From Anabaena subtropica FACHB-260 (GTDB lineage: Bacteria > Cyanobacteriota > Cyanobacteriia > Cyanobacteriales > Nostocaceae): DNA of 64,000 bases. Positions within the stretch are counted from its first letter, which is position 1, and every line of letters begins with the position of its first letter. Position numbers and translations under genes: made by a program. The notes under the pieces were generated by a model. It was given only the letters and a program-made list of their open reading frames with translations. It ran no database searches and was not told where the DNA came from. Below, one piece after another: positions 44,458 through 52,438 of this stretch. The stretch covers positions 124,001 to 188,000 of the forward strand of contig NZ_JACJRF010000007.1 of the NCBI RefSeq assembly GCF_014697105.1. The letters run 5' to 3'.

Positions 44458-45234
44458 AGCTCCACTTGCTCTTTACAATAAAAAGTTTACTGTCTTCCTT
44501 TACTTGTCGATGATGTACAGAAAATTATGCAAAATCAAGAAAATTAGAAACATTTTTTATAAAATTTTACTGCCCTCCTATTACTTAACGTTTGCAGAAC
44601 ACGATATCAAGAAAATTACTATTACTGGAAGTACGCGAGTAATAATAGCATTTTCACTATACCCAACATTTTATAGTAATTTTTTTCTGAGATTTTCGTG
44701 TTTGCTTAAGGATTTATAAAGATATTAGGTAAAATTTAGTTTAGGTAATTATATTTAAATTAAAATCATACAGTCTTTTGACATAAATCTGTATTTTTTT
44801 ATAAATTACAATTTTCTATTTCCGTATAAAAAACAAATATAGCGTTTCTCATTTTAGTGAGGTCATCTTATTGAGTTTAGGGTGTAATTTAACCCATGTA
44901 ATTGGGAATTGCTATATTGTTTGTCAATCATCATCATCAACAAGGCAAGCACCATCCCAGAACCGCGACACGGACGTTTGCCTGAGTCTTAACATTGTTC
45001 CTCCTCATCTCTTAGCTTACACAGCGATCGCACATTTTTAGTGGGAAGCGCCCTAATGGGGGTTGTCAAAACCTCAAGTGTTTCTTTGTAAAGTGGCAAA
45101 TATCGACCAAAGTCTAGTCAACGTCCGCAAAAAATATCGACAAAAGTCTAATTAACTTCCGTAGGTTGATCTAGATAGTCTAAGTACATCTAAGTTAGTT
45201 AACAATTGAGGTTAGCTAACAGGAGAACAGCTCT
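44458..45234. other. Divergent regulatory region between histidine kinase and rightward eCIS operon
   Basis: 777 bases, very AT-rich in its left half, with no credible ORF. A HIP1 site lies at about 45024. Its right end carries the paired sites listed separately, and its left end must contain the promoter of the regulatory operon, where no copy of the paired motif was found. Confidence 0.5.
45103..45150 (+). promoter_or_regulatory. Paired TCGAC-N4-GTCTA sites before the rightward eCIS operon
   Basis: TCGACCAAAGTCTA at 45103-45116 and TCGACAAAAGTCTA at 45137-45150 are spaced 34 bp start to start. The inverted half-sites are GAC and GTC with a 4-base centre. The proximal copy ends 84 bases before the ATG at 45235. 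The arms, orientation and spacing equal those before the leftward operon. Confidence 0.7.
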
Positions 45235-46077
45235 ATGCTTATTTTTGTTCTTCAAACCTTAGCAGAAATTTTAGCCGGAGGAACCTCGCTCGTCAGCACA
45301 GAGCAAATTGAGTTTAGTCATCCTAGCAATCGCAAGGAAGAGACTGGAGGGCCGACTCTCAACTTGTATATTTATGACATTCGTGAGAGTAAGCAATTCC
45401 AACATTCAGGAAAACAAGTGGAACGCAAGCTGACAAGAGCTTTACAATCTGCATCTGTGAATTGGTCTCCTAGTTGGTTTGATATCTCATTGCTACTAAC
45501 AGCTTGGGATAGAACAGCTTTAGGCGAGCATCAGCTGCTGAGTGAAGCTTTGACTTTGCTGCTGCGCCATCGTGCGCTCAGAGAAGAGTTTTTGGTTCCA
45601 GAATTGCGCGGTTACGGCAATTTGAATATGACTGTTTCCCTAGAACCACAAATAGAGGCTGGGTCTTTATGGAGCGCTCTTACCATACCTCTACGTCCAG
45701 CGTTGTATTTGATGGTATCCGTACCTGTTGAGCCACAAGCTGCTTCAGTACCTTTAGTGTGGGAGCGAATTATTCGACTGCATAATGAATTTGGAACTGA
45801 AAACGGCAGTATTGAGACGATCGCTAGACAGGTAATGATCGCCGGAGCAGTCAAAAGTGCAGTTACCCATCTGCCACTTTTAGAAACAGAAGTTAAGGTG
45901 ACGGGAACACAAAAATCCACAACCACCAATAAAGAAGGGCTGTTTTATTTTGAAAATTTGCGTTTTGGTAACTATGTTTTGGCGCTTAATTGCCCAGGAT
46001 ATCTACCCCAAAACGTCAATGTATTGGTGGATAGTCCAAGTTGTACTTTCAAAGAAATCTCACTAACTCCTGCTTAA
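45235..46077 (+). CDS. cis16: Pvc16-like (DUF4255) cap protein with carboxypeptidase-regulatory-like domain
   Basis: 280 residues. Residues ~1-185 are the DUF4255/Pvc16 domain: VSTEQIEFSHPSNRKE, PTLNLYIYDIRESKQF, and WFDISLLLTAWDRTALGEHQLL (split by short gaps). Residues ~215-280 are a small beta-sandwich of the carboxypeptidase-D regulatory type (TNKEGLFYFENLRFGNYVL, CPGYLPQNV). Known: Pvc16/Cis16 caps the distal end of the sheath and tube. It is the first gene of the rightward operon, with AGGAG about 10 bases before the ATG. The more distant paralogue at 16750 has a different C-terminal half. Confidence 0.88.
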   Translation: MLIFVLQTLAEILAGGTSLVSTEQIEFSHPSNRKEETGGPTLNLYIYDIRESKQFQHSGKQVERKLTRALQSASVNWSPSWFDISLLLTAWDRTALGEHQLLSEALTLLLRHRALREEFLVPELRGYGNLNMTVSLEPQIEAGSLWSALTIPLRPALYLMVSVPVEPQAASVPLVWERIIRLHNEFGTENGSIETIARQVMIAGAVKSAVTHLPLLETEVKVTGTQKSTTTNKEGLFYFENLRFGNYVLALNCPGYLPQNVNVLVDSPSCTFKEISLTPA

Positions 46078-46107
46078 TTAGCTTTTCACACACTTGGAGA
46101 TATTCGC

Positions 46108-47775
46108 ATGGCTAGACTTGATTACTTTGCTCCTGGTGTCTATATAGAAGAAATAGACAGAGGTAGCAGGCCAATTGAGGGTGTCAGTACGGCTGTAGCT
46201 GGTTTTGTTGGCTTTACAGAAGACATACGTGGTGGGGCTGAGTTATTTAAGCCCATGCTGATTACCAATTGGACGCAATATCTCAACTACTTTGCCCGTG
46301 CTAATTCTGATGGCTTCACCGATTTCAATGCCTATTTGCCCTTTGCAGTATACGGCTATTTTATGAATGGTGGTGGGCGCTGTTGGGTTACAAGTATCGG
46401 TACGCAGTTACCAGGAGCGAGCAAACCCCCAGAACCCCAACCTACCAGCCTGCGAATCACAGGTCGAGGTAATCGACCATGCTTGCGCTTTAGCCTGCGC
46501 CCAGAGCAAATAGCCGGGGGAACAATCACTATTTTAATTAGTGATGGTGTGCCTCGTGCCTTACCGGAAGGTACGGAAGGTAGCCCACCACCAAATACAG
46601 GTGAATATTTTAAAGTGCAGATTCGACGAGGGAATGAAACCCTCGAAGAATATGATCACTTGACAATGAACCGCGACCCTAATGGAGCGATCGCCACCTA
46701 TGCGATCGCCGCTTTGAGAAACTCCATGTATGTTGTTGTGGAAGACATTTCTCAAAGCGGACAGCCCCTAGCTCGTCGTCCTGGGAACGGTCAATACGAA
46801 ATAGCACCACCAATTGTTGCTACCCCACCAGATAGGTTTTCCAGTGACTTAGAGGGGATACGCGACGACCGCACAGGGGTACGCGGTATTTTTGAAATTG
46901 ATGAAATCACAATGCTGGCCTGTCCTGATTTGATGCGGGCCTATGAAGCGCAGGTGATGAACTTGGATCAAGTCCACGGGATCATGGAACTCATGATTAG
47001 TATGTGCGAAGGTTCTGCTAATGGTGATATTCCCAATCCCCCTAACCGCATGGTCATCATTGATCCACCTTCTGAATTTGTCAAACCTCAACAAGTAGTG
47101 GAGTGGTTGCAAAATCGCTTTAACCGTCGTTCGATGTTTGCAGCGCTTTATTATCCCTGGATTAAAGTACCTAATCCCCGCGATCGTGGTAATCCCATTT
47201 TTATCCCTCCTTGCGGTCATGTTATGGGTGTTTGGTCACGCACTGACGAAACCAGAGGCGTTTACAAAGCACCTGCAAATGAAGTACCAAGAGGTGTCAT
47301 TGGTCTAGCCTATGATACTAACTTCCGTGAGCAAGAACTCTTGAACCCCCTGGGAATCAATTGCATTCGCAGATTCCCCAATCGAGGTATTCGGATTTGG
47401 GGAGCCAGAACACTAGTTGAGCCAGATAAAACAGAATGGCGCTACATTAGCGTTCGCCGACTGATTAGCTATATTGAAAAATCCTTAGAATTGGGTACTC
47501 AGTGGGTAGTTTTTGAACCCAACGACGAAGATTTGTGGGCTAGGGTCAGACGTACCGTTAGCAACTTCTTAGAGCGGATTTGGCGTGAAGGAGCTTTGTT
47601 TGGATCTACTCCAGAACAAGCATTTTATGTCAAATGTGATGAAGAATTAAACCCACCAGAAACCAGAATACTTGGTCGTTTGTATATTGAAGTCGGTGTT
47701 TGTCCAGTCAGACCTGCTGAATTTGTCATCTTACGCATCAGTCAATGGAATGGCATAGAAGACGACCAATCCTAA
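46108..47775 (+). CDS. cis2: Contractile sheath protein (Cis2-like)
   Basis: 555 residues of the phage tail sheath family. The N-terminus MARLDYFAPGVYIEE with VSTAVAGFVGF is the standard opening, and YGYFMNGGGRCWVTSIG follows. In the C-terminal half are RSMFAALYYPWIKVP, GHVMGVWSRTDETRGVYKAP, NCIRRFPNRGIRIWGART and RRLISYIEKSL, ending with AEFVILRISQWNG. Known: hexamers form the helical sheath that shortens to drive the tube. Length is that of a full single-sheath protein; no second sheath gene is present here. GGAG lies about 7 bases before the ATG. Confidence 0.97.
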   Translation: MARLDYFAPGVYIEEIDRGSRPIEGVSTAVAGFVGFTEDIRGGAELFKPMLITNWTQYLNYFARANSDGFTDFNAYLPFAVYGYFMNGGGRCWVTSIGTQLPGASKPPEPQPTSLRITGRGNRPCLRFSLRPEQIAGGTITILISDGVPRALPEGTEGSPPPNTGEYFKVQIRRGNETLEEYDHLTMNRDPNGAIATYAIAALRNSMYVVVEDISQSGQPLARRPGNGQYEIAPPIVATPPDRFSSDLEGIRDDRTGVRGIFEIDEITMLACPDLMRAYEAQVMNLDQVHGIMELMISMCEGSANGDIPNPPNRMVIIDPPSEFVKPQQVVEWLQNRFNRRSMFAALYYPWIKVPNPRDRGNPIFIPPCGHVMGVWSRTDETRGVYKAPANEVPRGVIGLAYDTNFREQELLNPLGINCIRRFPNRGIRIWGARTLVEPDKTEWRYISVRRLISYIEKSLELGTQWVVFEPNDEDLWARVRRTVSNFLERIWREGALFGSTPEQAFYVKCDEELNPPETRILGRLYIEVGVCPVRPAEFVILRISQWNGIEDDQS

Positions 47776-47787
47776 GACAAACCTCTA

Positions 47788-47853
47788 ATACCAATTTGTT
47801 ATCAGAAAGCCACCCGACTTTCTTAATTACTTAACTTGCTTACAAATTGGTAT
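47788..47853. repeat. Inverted repeat between sheath and tube genes
   Basis: ATACCAATTTGT (47788-47799) and its perfect complement ACAAATTGGTAT (47842-47853) flank 42 bases. This resembles other TACCAAT-type repeats between Nostoc genes. It could stabilise or partly terminate the sheath transcript, letting sheath and tube be made in different amounts (inference). Confidence 0.6.
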
Positions 47854-47908
47854 CGCAACGAATCATTCAAATTGACCCAACAATTAGCCATTAATCAGGA
47901 GAATCAAT

Positions 47909-48373
47909 ATGGCACCTAATACTGGTGAATTATTAACCGCTTGTAAGTTTTATTTTCAAGCCCAGGGAATTCAGGATAAATTCATTAAAGAACTTAGCGG
48001 TTTAGGTGTGGAAAATACCCCTGCTCAAGAAATTCATGGTTCTGGAAATCGGTCTGCTTTAGTTCGTCAAGCTACTCCAACAGTTGTAAAATTCACTAAC
48101 ATTACAATTAAGTTGGTTGCAACTAAAGACATACAACTTTATACCTGGTACAAACAGTGCAATGAAGATATGGGCGATGCTCGTCAGTGGAGAGACAATC
48201 GTAAAGAAGGTAATATATACGCCTATGATCAGCAGAATCAGATAGCTGCCCATTGGGCAATTAAATACTGCTATCCAGTCAAATATACAGGCCCCACCTT
48301 AACAGCTTCTAGTGGAGAAATGGCTACAGAAACCCTGGAGTTAGTTCATGAAGGTATTGAACGCGTACAATAA
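47909..48373 (+). CDS. Inner tube protein, gp19-like
   Basis: 154 residues. LLTACKFYFQAQGIQDKFIKEL, TNITIKLVATKDIQLYTWYKQC and TETLELVHEGIERV are characteristic of the gp19/Hcp-like tube family in eCIS. It is likely the main or a minor inner tube protein; a second one follows 20 bases later. AGGAG lies about 8 bases before the ATG. Confidence 0.9.
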   Translation: MAPNTGELLTACKFYFQAQGIQDKFIKELSGLGVENTPAQEIHGSGNRSALVRQATPTVVKFTNITIKLVATKDIQLYTWYKQCNEDMGDARQWRDNRKEGNIYAYDQQNQIAAHWAIKYCYPVKYTGPTLTASSGEMATETLELVHEGIERVQ

Positions 48374-48393
48374 ATTTTCAAAAATTTAAAAAA

Positions 48394-48888
48394 GTGGCTA
48401 ACGGCTCTGACAATATTTCTGAAATTCTGACAGCTCATCGTTTCTACTTAGAGCTAAAACTAGACGGACAAAGAGATGCTGATGCTTTCTTTTTAGAATG
48501 TCAAGGCTTTAAAAGAACGCAGAATGTCATTGAAGTCACCCAGGTCACTTCTCAAAAGTGGGGAGCCACTGGACAAAATAAAGGTATGGTAGTAACAACC
48601 AAAATTCCTGGCAATGTCAAAAGTGGCAACCTCACTCTTCGTAGAGGAATGATCAACTCTACTGATTTTTGGAAGTGGTTTGAAGATGTACAAAATGGTC
48701 AATGGTCTAACAAAAGAAAACTACTTTCTTTATCTATTTACAGCCAAGGCAATGAAGAATTAGCCAGATTTGAGTTAGAAGGTGCTTGGCCTTGTGGTTA
48801 TAAAATTGCTGATGTCAACGCCCGTAGCAGTGAAATAGAAATTGAAGAATTAGAGGTTGCTTTCGAGGAATTTAAACGGGTGAAATAA
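48394..48888 (+). CDS. Inner tube protein, gp19-like, second copy
   Basis: 164 residues starting at a GTG (48394) with no clear Shine-Dalgarno, which may reduce its translation relative to the gene before it. EILTAHRFYLELKLDGQRDADAF, GFKRTQNVIEVTQV, LRRGMINSTDFWKWFEDV, and EIEELEVAFEEFKRV identify the gp19 tube family. It is more like the 174-residue protein at 38900 than like the preceding gene, judging from the LRRG...FW motif. Role inferred: tube or tube-to-hub adaptor ring. Confidence 0.9.
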   Translation: MANGSDNISEILTAHRFYLELKLDGQRDADAFFLECQGFKRTQNVIEVTQVTSQKWGATGQNKGMVVTTKIPGNVKSGNLTLRRGMINSTDFWKWFEDVQNGQWSNKRKLLSLSIYSQGNEELARFELEGAWPCGYKIADVNARSSEIEIEELEVAFEEFKRVK

Positions 48889-48901
48889 TTTGGAGAATAA
48901 T

Positions 48902-49249
48902 ATGTTTGCAACAGAGTTTGAATTTACACTGCCTAAGGGATATCTAGACTCTGAAGGTAATCTCCATCGCCAAGGCGTTATGCGTTTATCAACAGCAATA
49001 GATGAAATTTCTCCTTTGCGTGATCCCCGTGTTAAAGCTAATCCGGCTTATGCAACAATTATTATTTTGTCGCGGGTGATTAGTTGCTTAGGCGCTTTAT
49101 CGGAAGTTAGTCCTGCAATAGTAGAAAACTTTTTTAGTCAGGATTTAAGTTATCTACAAGATTTTTATCGCCAAATTAATGGCTTAGAAAATGTAACTTA
49201 CCAGCCAGAAGAAACTGCAAATTCCTCAGAATTACTTGTTCATAACTAG
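48902..49249 (+). CDS. Phage-tail-assembly-like protein, first of two paralogues
   Basis: 115 residues from the ATG at 48902 (GGAG seven bases upstream); an upstream TTG at 48890 is less likely. The opening FATEFEFTLPKGYLDSEGNLHRQGVMRLSTA is shared with the next gene. Further shared segments are DPRVKANPAYATIIILSRVI and DLSYLQDFYRQIN. Known: such small proteins follow tube genes in eCIS loci and are described as tail assembly proteins; they resemble tape-measure chaperones by position. Function is inferred from context only. Confidence 0.8.
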   Translation: MFATEFEFTLPKGYLDSEGNLHRQGVMRLSTAIDEISPLRDPRVKANPAYATIIILSRVISCLGALSEVSPAIVENFFSQDLSYLQDFYRQINGLENVTYQPEETANSSELLVHN

Positions 49250-49271
49250 CAAAAATTCACGATAATTACTT

Positions 49272-49664
49272 ATGGGTCGTAAGACAACACTCTGCACTGA
49301 ATTTACCTTCACTCTTCCACGTGGATTCACAGATACTCAAAATCGAGTACATCGTCATGGAATAATGCGTTTAGCCACTGCAAAAGATGAGATTTTAGTG
49401 CAACAAGAACCTAAAGTTCGGGAGAATCCTGCTTACGGCTTTTTAGTCATGCTCTCACAGGTAATTTCCCGCTTAGGTAGTTTCAACTCTGTTAGTCCAG
49501 AATTACTAGAAGGTCTACTATTACGTGATATTTCTTATCTGAGAGAATTTTATAACCGCATTAATCAGCTAGGAAAACCACACATCCCGACTCAGTGTCC
49601 CTATTGTAATAGTGAGTTTTCAGTGAGCTTGGAATTAGCGGGGGAGTCATTAGCTACCCCTTAG
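49272..49664 (+). CDS. Phage-tail-assembly-like protein with C-terminal zinc ribbon
   Basis: 130 residues, paralogous to the preceding gene along its first ~100 residues (CTEFTFTLPRGFTDTQNRVHRHGIMRLATA, split; NPAYGFLVMLSQVISRLG; DISYLREFYNRIN). The final 30 residues add QCPYCNSEF, half of a zinc ribbon or a dimeric zinc site, absent from the paralogue. Its 3' end overlaps the next small gene. It is probably an assembly factor rather than a structural part (inference). Confidence 0.8.
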   Translation: MGRKTTLCTEFTFTLPRGFTDTQNRVHRHGIMRLATAKDEILVQQEPKVRENPAYGFLVMLSQVISRLGSFNSVSPELLEGLLLRDISYLREFYNRINQLGKPHIPTQCPYCNSEFSVSLELAGESLATP

Positions 49665-49798
49665 ACATCATATATGAGGAGGTAGCTTTTATTGCGTATC
49701 ATTTTCATTGGTCACAAAATGATATTTTGAGTTTAGAGCATAGCGCTCGTCAGCGATGGCTCACAGAGATTAATAAAATTAACCAAAAATTGATATGA
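49649..49798 (+). CDS. DUF6760-type small eCIS protein, no ATG start
   Basis: 49 residues if started at the ATT at 49649. The frame encodes YPLDIIYEEVAFIAYHFHW, then LSLEHSARQRWLTEINKI, matching the small DUF6760 protein that follows the tail-assembly genes in many eCIS loci. No ATG, GTG or TTG precedes the conserved core in frame. The upstream GGGGGAG (49640-49646) is a strong ribosome site but only 2 bases from the ATT. It overlaps the previous gene and its TGA overlaps the next ATG (ATGA), so translation is probably coupled. Standard gene finders would miss it. Confidence 0.75.
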   Translation: MSYPLDIIYEEVAFIAYHFHWSQNDILSLEHSARQRWLTEINKINQKLI

Positions 49799-51396
49799 AA
49801 ATTCAAATCTCTAGTTCTCCAACACAAAGCGAATTTGAAGAAATTGACCTTGTTTTAGTAACTAAACGAGGTAAGGAATACTTAATAGGTCGTTCTACTG
49901 ATGCTGATTTAATTCTTGATAGCTCTGATGTCAGTCGTCTACACGCTAAATTCTTTTCACAAGCAGGAAATTACTACTTCTGCGACCTCGGTAGTAGAAA
50001 CGGTTCCATAGTTAATGGAAAGTTGACCGAGAAAAATCAATCATACATTTTGAAGGATGGGGATATTATCCGCATCGGAGATTTTGTTTTAGTGATTAAA
50101 GAAGATGCTCCTCTACCACAGTCCGCAGAGACGGTAGTAAGAATTATCAATCCTTCAATGTTTTCTAACTGGCGAGCTAATGAAAATGCTGTCAGTTCTT
50201 CTGTGAAAGATGAAAGAGCAGAAGTAGTCAGTGAAGTTTCTTTAGAAGTTCCAGAAGTTAGTAATATATCTGTTGATTCTCCAATTGCTATAGCTGAAGA
50301 AATTAGTCAAATTGAAGACGAATTAGAATTAGCTCAAGAACCTACTTTCATTCAGGCTGAGGATATAAGTACACCAGAAAGTGCAATTCGATCTCCAGAA
50401 ATAGTCAGAGAGGATGAGGATAATGATGAAGCTCTAGATATAGATACACCAGTTGCGGAAGAAGTGGCTACAGATACAAGTGAAATAGAAGTTTCAGAAA
50501 CTAGCGAAGAAACTCCAGAATATACTATAGTTCAGCCACGAGATATTTTTAATCAGGAGTCGGGGAGTGAAATAGAAACTCCAGAAGCTGTTACTGAAGA
50601 TATTAGTGAAATAGAAGCTCCAGAAGCCGTTGCTGAAGATATTAGTGAAATAGAAACTCCAGAAGCTGTTACTGAAGATATTAGTGAAATAGAAACTCCA
50701 GAAGCTGTTGCTGAAGATATTAGTGAAATAGAAACTCCAGAAGCTGTTGCTGAAGATATTAGTGAAATAGAAACTCCAGAAGCTGTTACTGAAAATGAAG
50801 CGATTATCAGCGACGAAAATGTACAATTGGAGTCATCTTTAGCAGAAGAATTAGAAGAAAGTGTTGTGTCTGAAGAGGATTCTATTTTGACATCTGAGCT
50901 AATAAGTGAAGCGGTGGAATCTGTTAATGAGTCTCTAGAAGAATTCCCAGAGCCAGAATTTCAGCCAGAAGAGGCTTCAAAAGAAGAAATTTTTAACCTA
51001 CCCCAAATTATCAATGAAAAGCAAATAGTCTTAGTAGCTCACGAAACAAAGAAATCAGAACTTGCTGATTTAGTAGCTCAACATCAAGAATTTTTATCCC
51101 ATTGTCTGACAATTACGTGGCCATCTGTCAGTAAAGTCTTAGAGCAAGAAGCGGGTGTAAAAATTACTCAAGAAATCCCTCCAGCGACTTCTGGAGGATA
51201 TCAAACCATTAATTCATTAGTTAACTCAGGGGATATCTTAGCCGTTATTTTCATCAGAGATTTTATCGTTCCTCAACCTGGTCAGAGCAATGAAGAAGCT
51301 CTCTTGAGAATATGTAATATTAACCAGATTTTACTAGCAACTAACGTTCCAACAGCAGAGGCAATTTTACATTATATTAAAAATATGAAGGATTAA
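49795..51396 (+). CDS. FHA-domain protein fused to a degenerate methylglyoxal-synthase-like domain
   Basis: 533 residues. FHA domain ~15-105: YLIGRSTDADL, SRLHAKFF, and SRNGSIVNG, with the phosphothreonine-binding residues present. Acidic linker ~140-395 with six 13-residue repeats (SEIETPEAVTEDI) and EYTIVQPRDIF. Residues ~405-530 resemble methylglyoxal synthase: QIVLVAHETKKSELADLV, GGYQTINSLVNSGDIL, EEALLRICNINQILLATNVPTAEA (split by gaps). His and Lys of the AHxxxK segment remain, but the TGTTG phosphate loop, the GGDQ aspartate (Tyr here) and the PHDPD histidine (Gly here) are lost. It is probably a sensor or binding fold, not an enzyme. Last gene of the rightward operon. Confidence 0.82.
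   Translation: MKIQISSSPTQSEFEEIDLVLVTKRGKEYLIGRSTDADLILDSSDVSRLHAKFFSQAGNYYFCDLGSRNGSIVNGKLTEKNQSYILKDGDIIRIGDFVLVIKEDAPLPQSAETVVRIINPSMFSNWRANENAVSSSVKDERAEVVSEVSLEVPEVSNISVDSPIAIAEEISQIEDELELAQEPTFIQAEDISTPESAIRSPEIVREDEDNDEALDIDTPVAEEVATDTSEIEVSETSEETPEYTIVQPRDIFNQESGSEIETPEAVTEDISEIEAPEAVAEDISEIETPEAVTEDISEIETPEAVAEDISEIETPEAVAEDISEIETPEAVTENEAIISDENVQLESSLAEELEESVVSEEDSILTSELISEAVESVNESLEEFPEPEFQPEEASKEEIFNLPQIINEKQIVLVAHETKKSELADLVAQHQEFLSHCLTITWPSVSKVLEQEAGVKITQEIPPATSGGYQTINSLVNSGDILAVIFIRDFIVPQPGQSNEEALLRICNINQILLATNVPTAEAILHYIKNMKD
50571..50795. repeat. In-frame 39-bp tandem repeat, six copies
   Basis: Six copies encode SEIETPEAVTEDI or close variants in the acidic linker of the FHA fusion protein. 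Copies are nearly identical, so they expanded recently. Confidence 0.85.
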
Positions 51397-51407
51397 GATA
51401 AAAGAAA

Positions 51408-51485
51408 AAATCCACCCATTCGTTTATTGTGGTGGATTTAATGCCTAATAATCCACATTCCGTAAAAAGTTAGGTGGAATGTGGA
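51408..51485 (+). terminator. Two consecutive hairpins after the rightward eCIS operon
   Basis: AAATCCACC (51408-51416) pairs with GGTGGATTT (51431-51439), then TCCACATTCC (51452-51461) pairs with GGAATGTGGA (51476-51485). Both stems are perfect and both loops are 14 bases. Neither is followed by a real U-run, so this may be an RNA-processing or MITE-derived end rather than a classical terminator. Confidence 0.5.
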
Positions 51486-51591
51486 AAAATAAAAGCAGTT
51501 TGTGTACGTTCTCAGCAAATCAGAGATTATTGTTGCCATAAAACAAATCAATTCCATTTACCTGAAGCTTTGGCATAAATAATTGAAGAAA

Positions 51592-51715
51592 AATTTAGAA
51601 GTCAAAATTAGTCAGTAGTGATTGACCACGGGAAACAATACCAATCCACTACTGATTTTCCTCATGGATACGCATAGCATTTGCACCTATACGCAATAAT
51701 TCTGACTCCTAAATT
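51592..51715. repeat. MITE-like palindromic element, 124 bp
   Basis: Terminal inverted repeats AATTTAGAAGTCAAAATTA (51592-51610) and the complement of 51697-51715 match at 17 of 19 positions. A nested perfect pair TCAGTAGTG (51612-51620)/CACTACTGA (51647-51655) lies inside. No ORF. Sequence of the GAGTCAGAATT type recurs in Nostocales genomes. Bases 51397-51727 otherwise contain only the hairpins above. Confidence 0.65.
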
Positions 51716-51727
51716 CTGTTTTAAAGC

Positions 51728-52438
51728 CTAAAGATTCGAATTAGATAACGTCCGATAGCCATATCCTAGATGAGAATCCTTCTGGATATATTGTTTAATG
51801 CTATCGAGGTCAATAAAATAGTCAGCAACATCAATTAAACAGTCGTTAGTCATGGTTCGCAGACTTACAACTTCTACCCGAACCCCTGTACTGCTGACCG
51901 CATTGACTGCATAGGTTAAATCTCCATCACCACTAACTAAGACAGCTGTATCGTAGTGAGGAGCTAAGGTGATCATATCTACAGCAATTTCTACATTCAA
52001 ATTAGGTTTTTTGGTGTTGTCTGTGGCTTGGAGTTCTTTGGTGACAACACGATAGCCATTGCGACGCATCCAAAAGAGAAAACCCTGTTGTTTATCATTG
52101 GTGCGTTGACGTGTAGGAGTTGGTCGAGATATATCAACTCCAGTGTAGAAAAATGCCCTTAATAATCTGGAACCCGCAGTTAGACGACAAAGTAATTTGA
52201 GGTAATCAATTTCAATACCGAGTTGTAAAGCGGCATGAAATAAGTTGGTACCATCAATAAAAATAGCGACTCGACCACGATTCAAGTCATTGGTGATAGA
52301 CACATCATTTCTAGGTTCTCGCTGCCTAGAAACTTCATTTTTGCTACCATTTTTTATGTGTATTTTTGTCGGTAAATGCGGTTCTTCCGCTTGGTGGTTA
52401 TATGAATTTTTTCCTTTCGTAAAACTAGAGTTAGTCAT
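51728..52438 (-). CDS. NYN-domain (LabA/DUF88-like) protein
   Basis: 236 residues. A polar, charged N-terminus (~1-50) precedes a NYN domain: VAIFIDGTNLFHAAL, NVEIAVDMITLAPHYDTAVLVSGDGDLTYAV, with the conserved acidic residues in FIDGTN, AVDM and SGDGDL. Known: NYN proteins share the PIN-type nuclease fold, and cyanobacterial LabA-like proteins affect circadian or stress output. RNase activity is plausible, not shown. It is monocistronic and convergent with the eCIS operon. Confidence 0.85.
   Translation of the reverse strand: MTNSSFTKGKNSYNHQAEEPHLPTKIHIKNGSKNEVSRQREPRNDVSITNDLNRGRVAIFIDGTNLFHAALQLGIEIDYLKLLCRLTAGSRLLRAFFYTGVDISRPTPTRQRTNDKQQGFLFWMRRNGYRVVTKELQATDNTKKPNLNVEIAVDMITLAPHYDTAVLVSGDGDLTYAVNAVSSTGVRVEVVSLRTMTNDCLIDVADYFIDLDSIKQYIQKDSHLGYGYRTLSNSNL

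Noticed and set aside
44504-44719. 71-codon ORF in the divergent regulatory region
   Set aside because: AT-driven open frame rich in Ile, Lys, Phe and Leu, without a ribosome site or similarity to any family.
50494-50826. Minus-strand ORF with NSFWSFYFT repeats
   Set aside because: Antisense shadow of the acidic repeats in the FHA fusion gene, with no start context or family.
23755-51396. Reading the island as a prophage
   Set aside because: Tail-like genes are present but there is no capsid, portal, terminase, integrase or lysis gene, while DUF4157, DUF4255, DUF6760 and the AAA+ ATPase mark an eCIS.
23755-51396. Reading the island as a type VI secretion system
   Set aside because: VgrG, PAAR, gp25 and kinase/FHA genes occur, but no TssJ/L/M membrane complex, TssB/C pair or ClpV was found; the sheath is a single phage-type protein.
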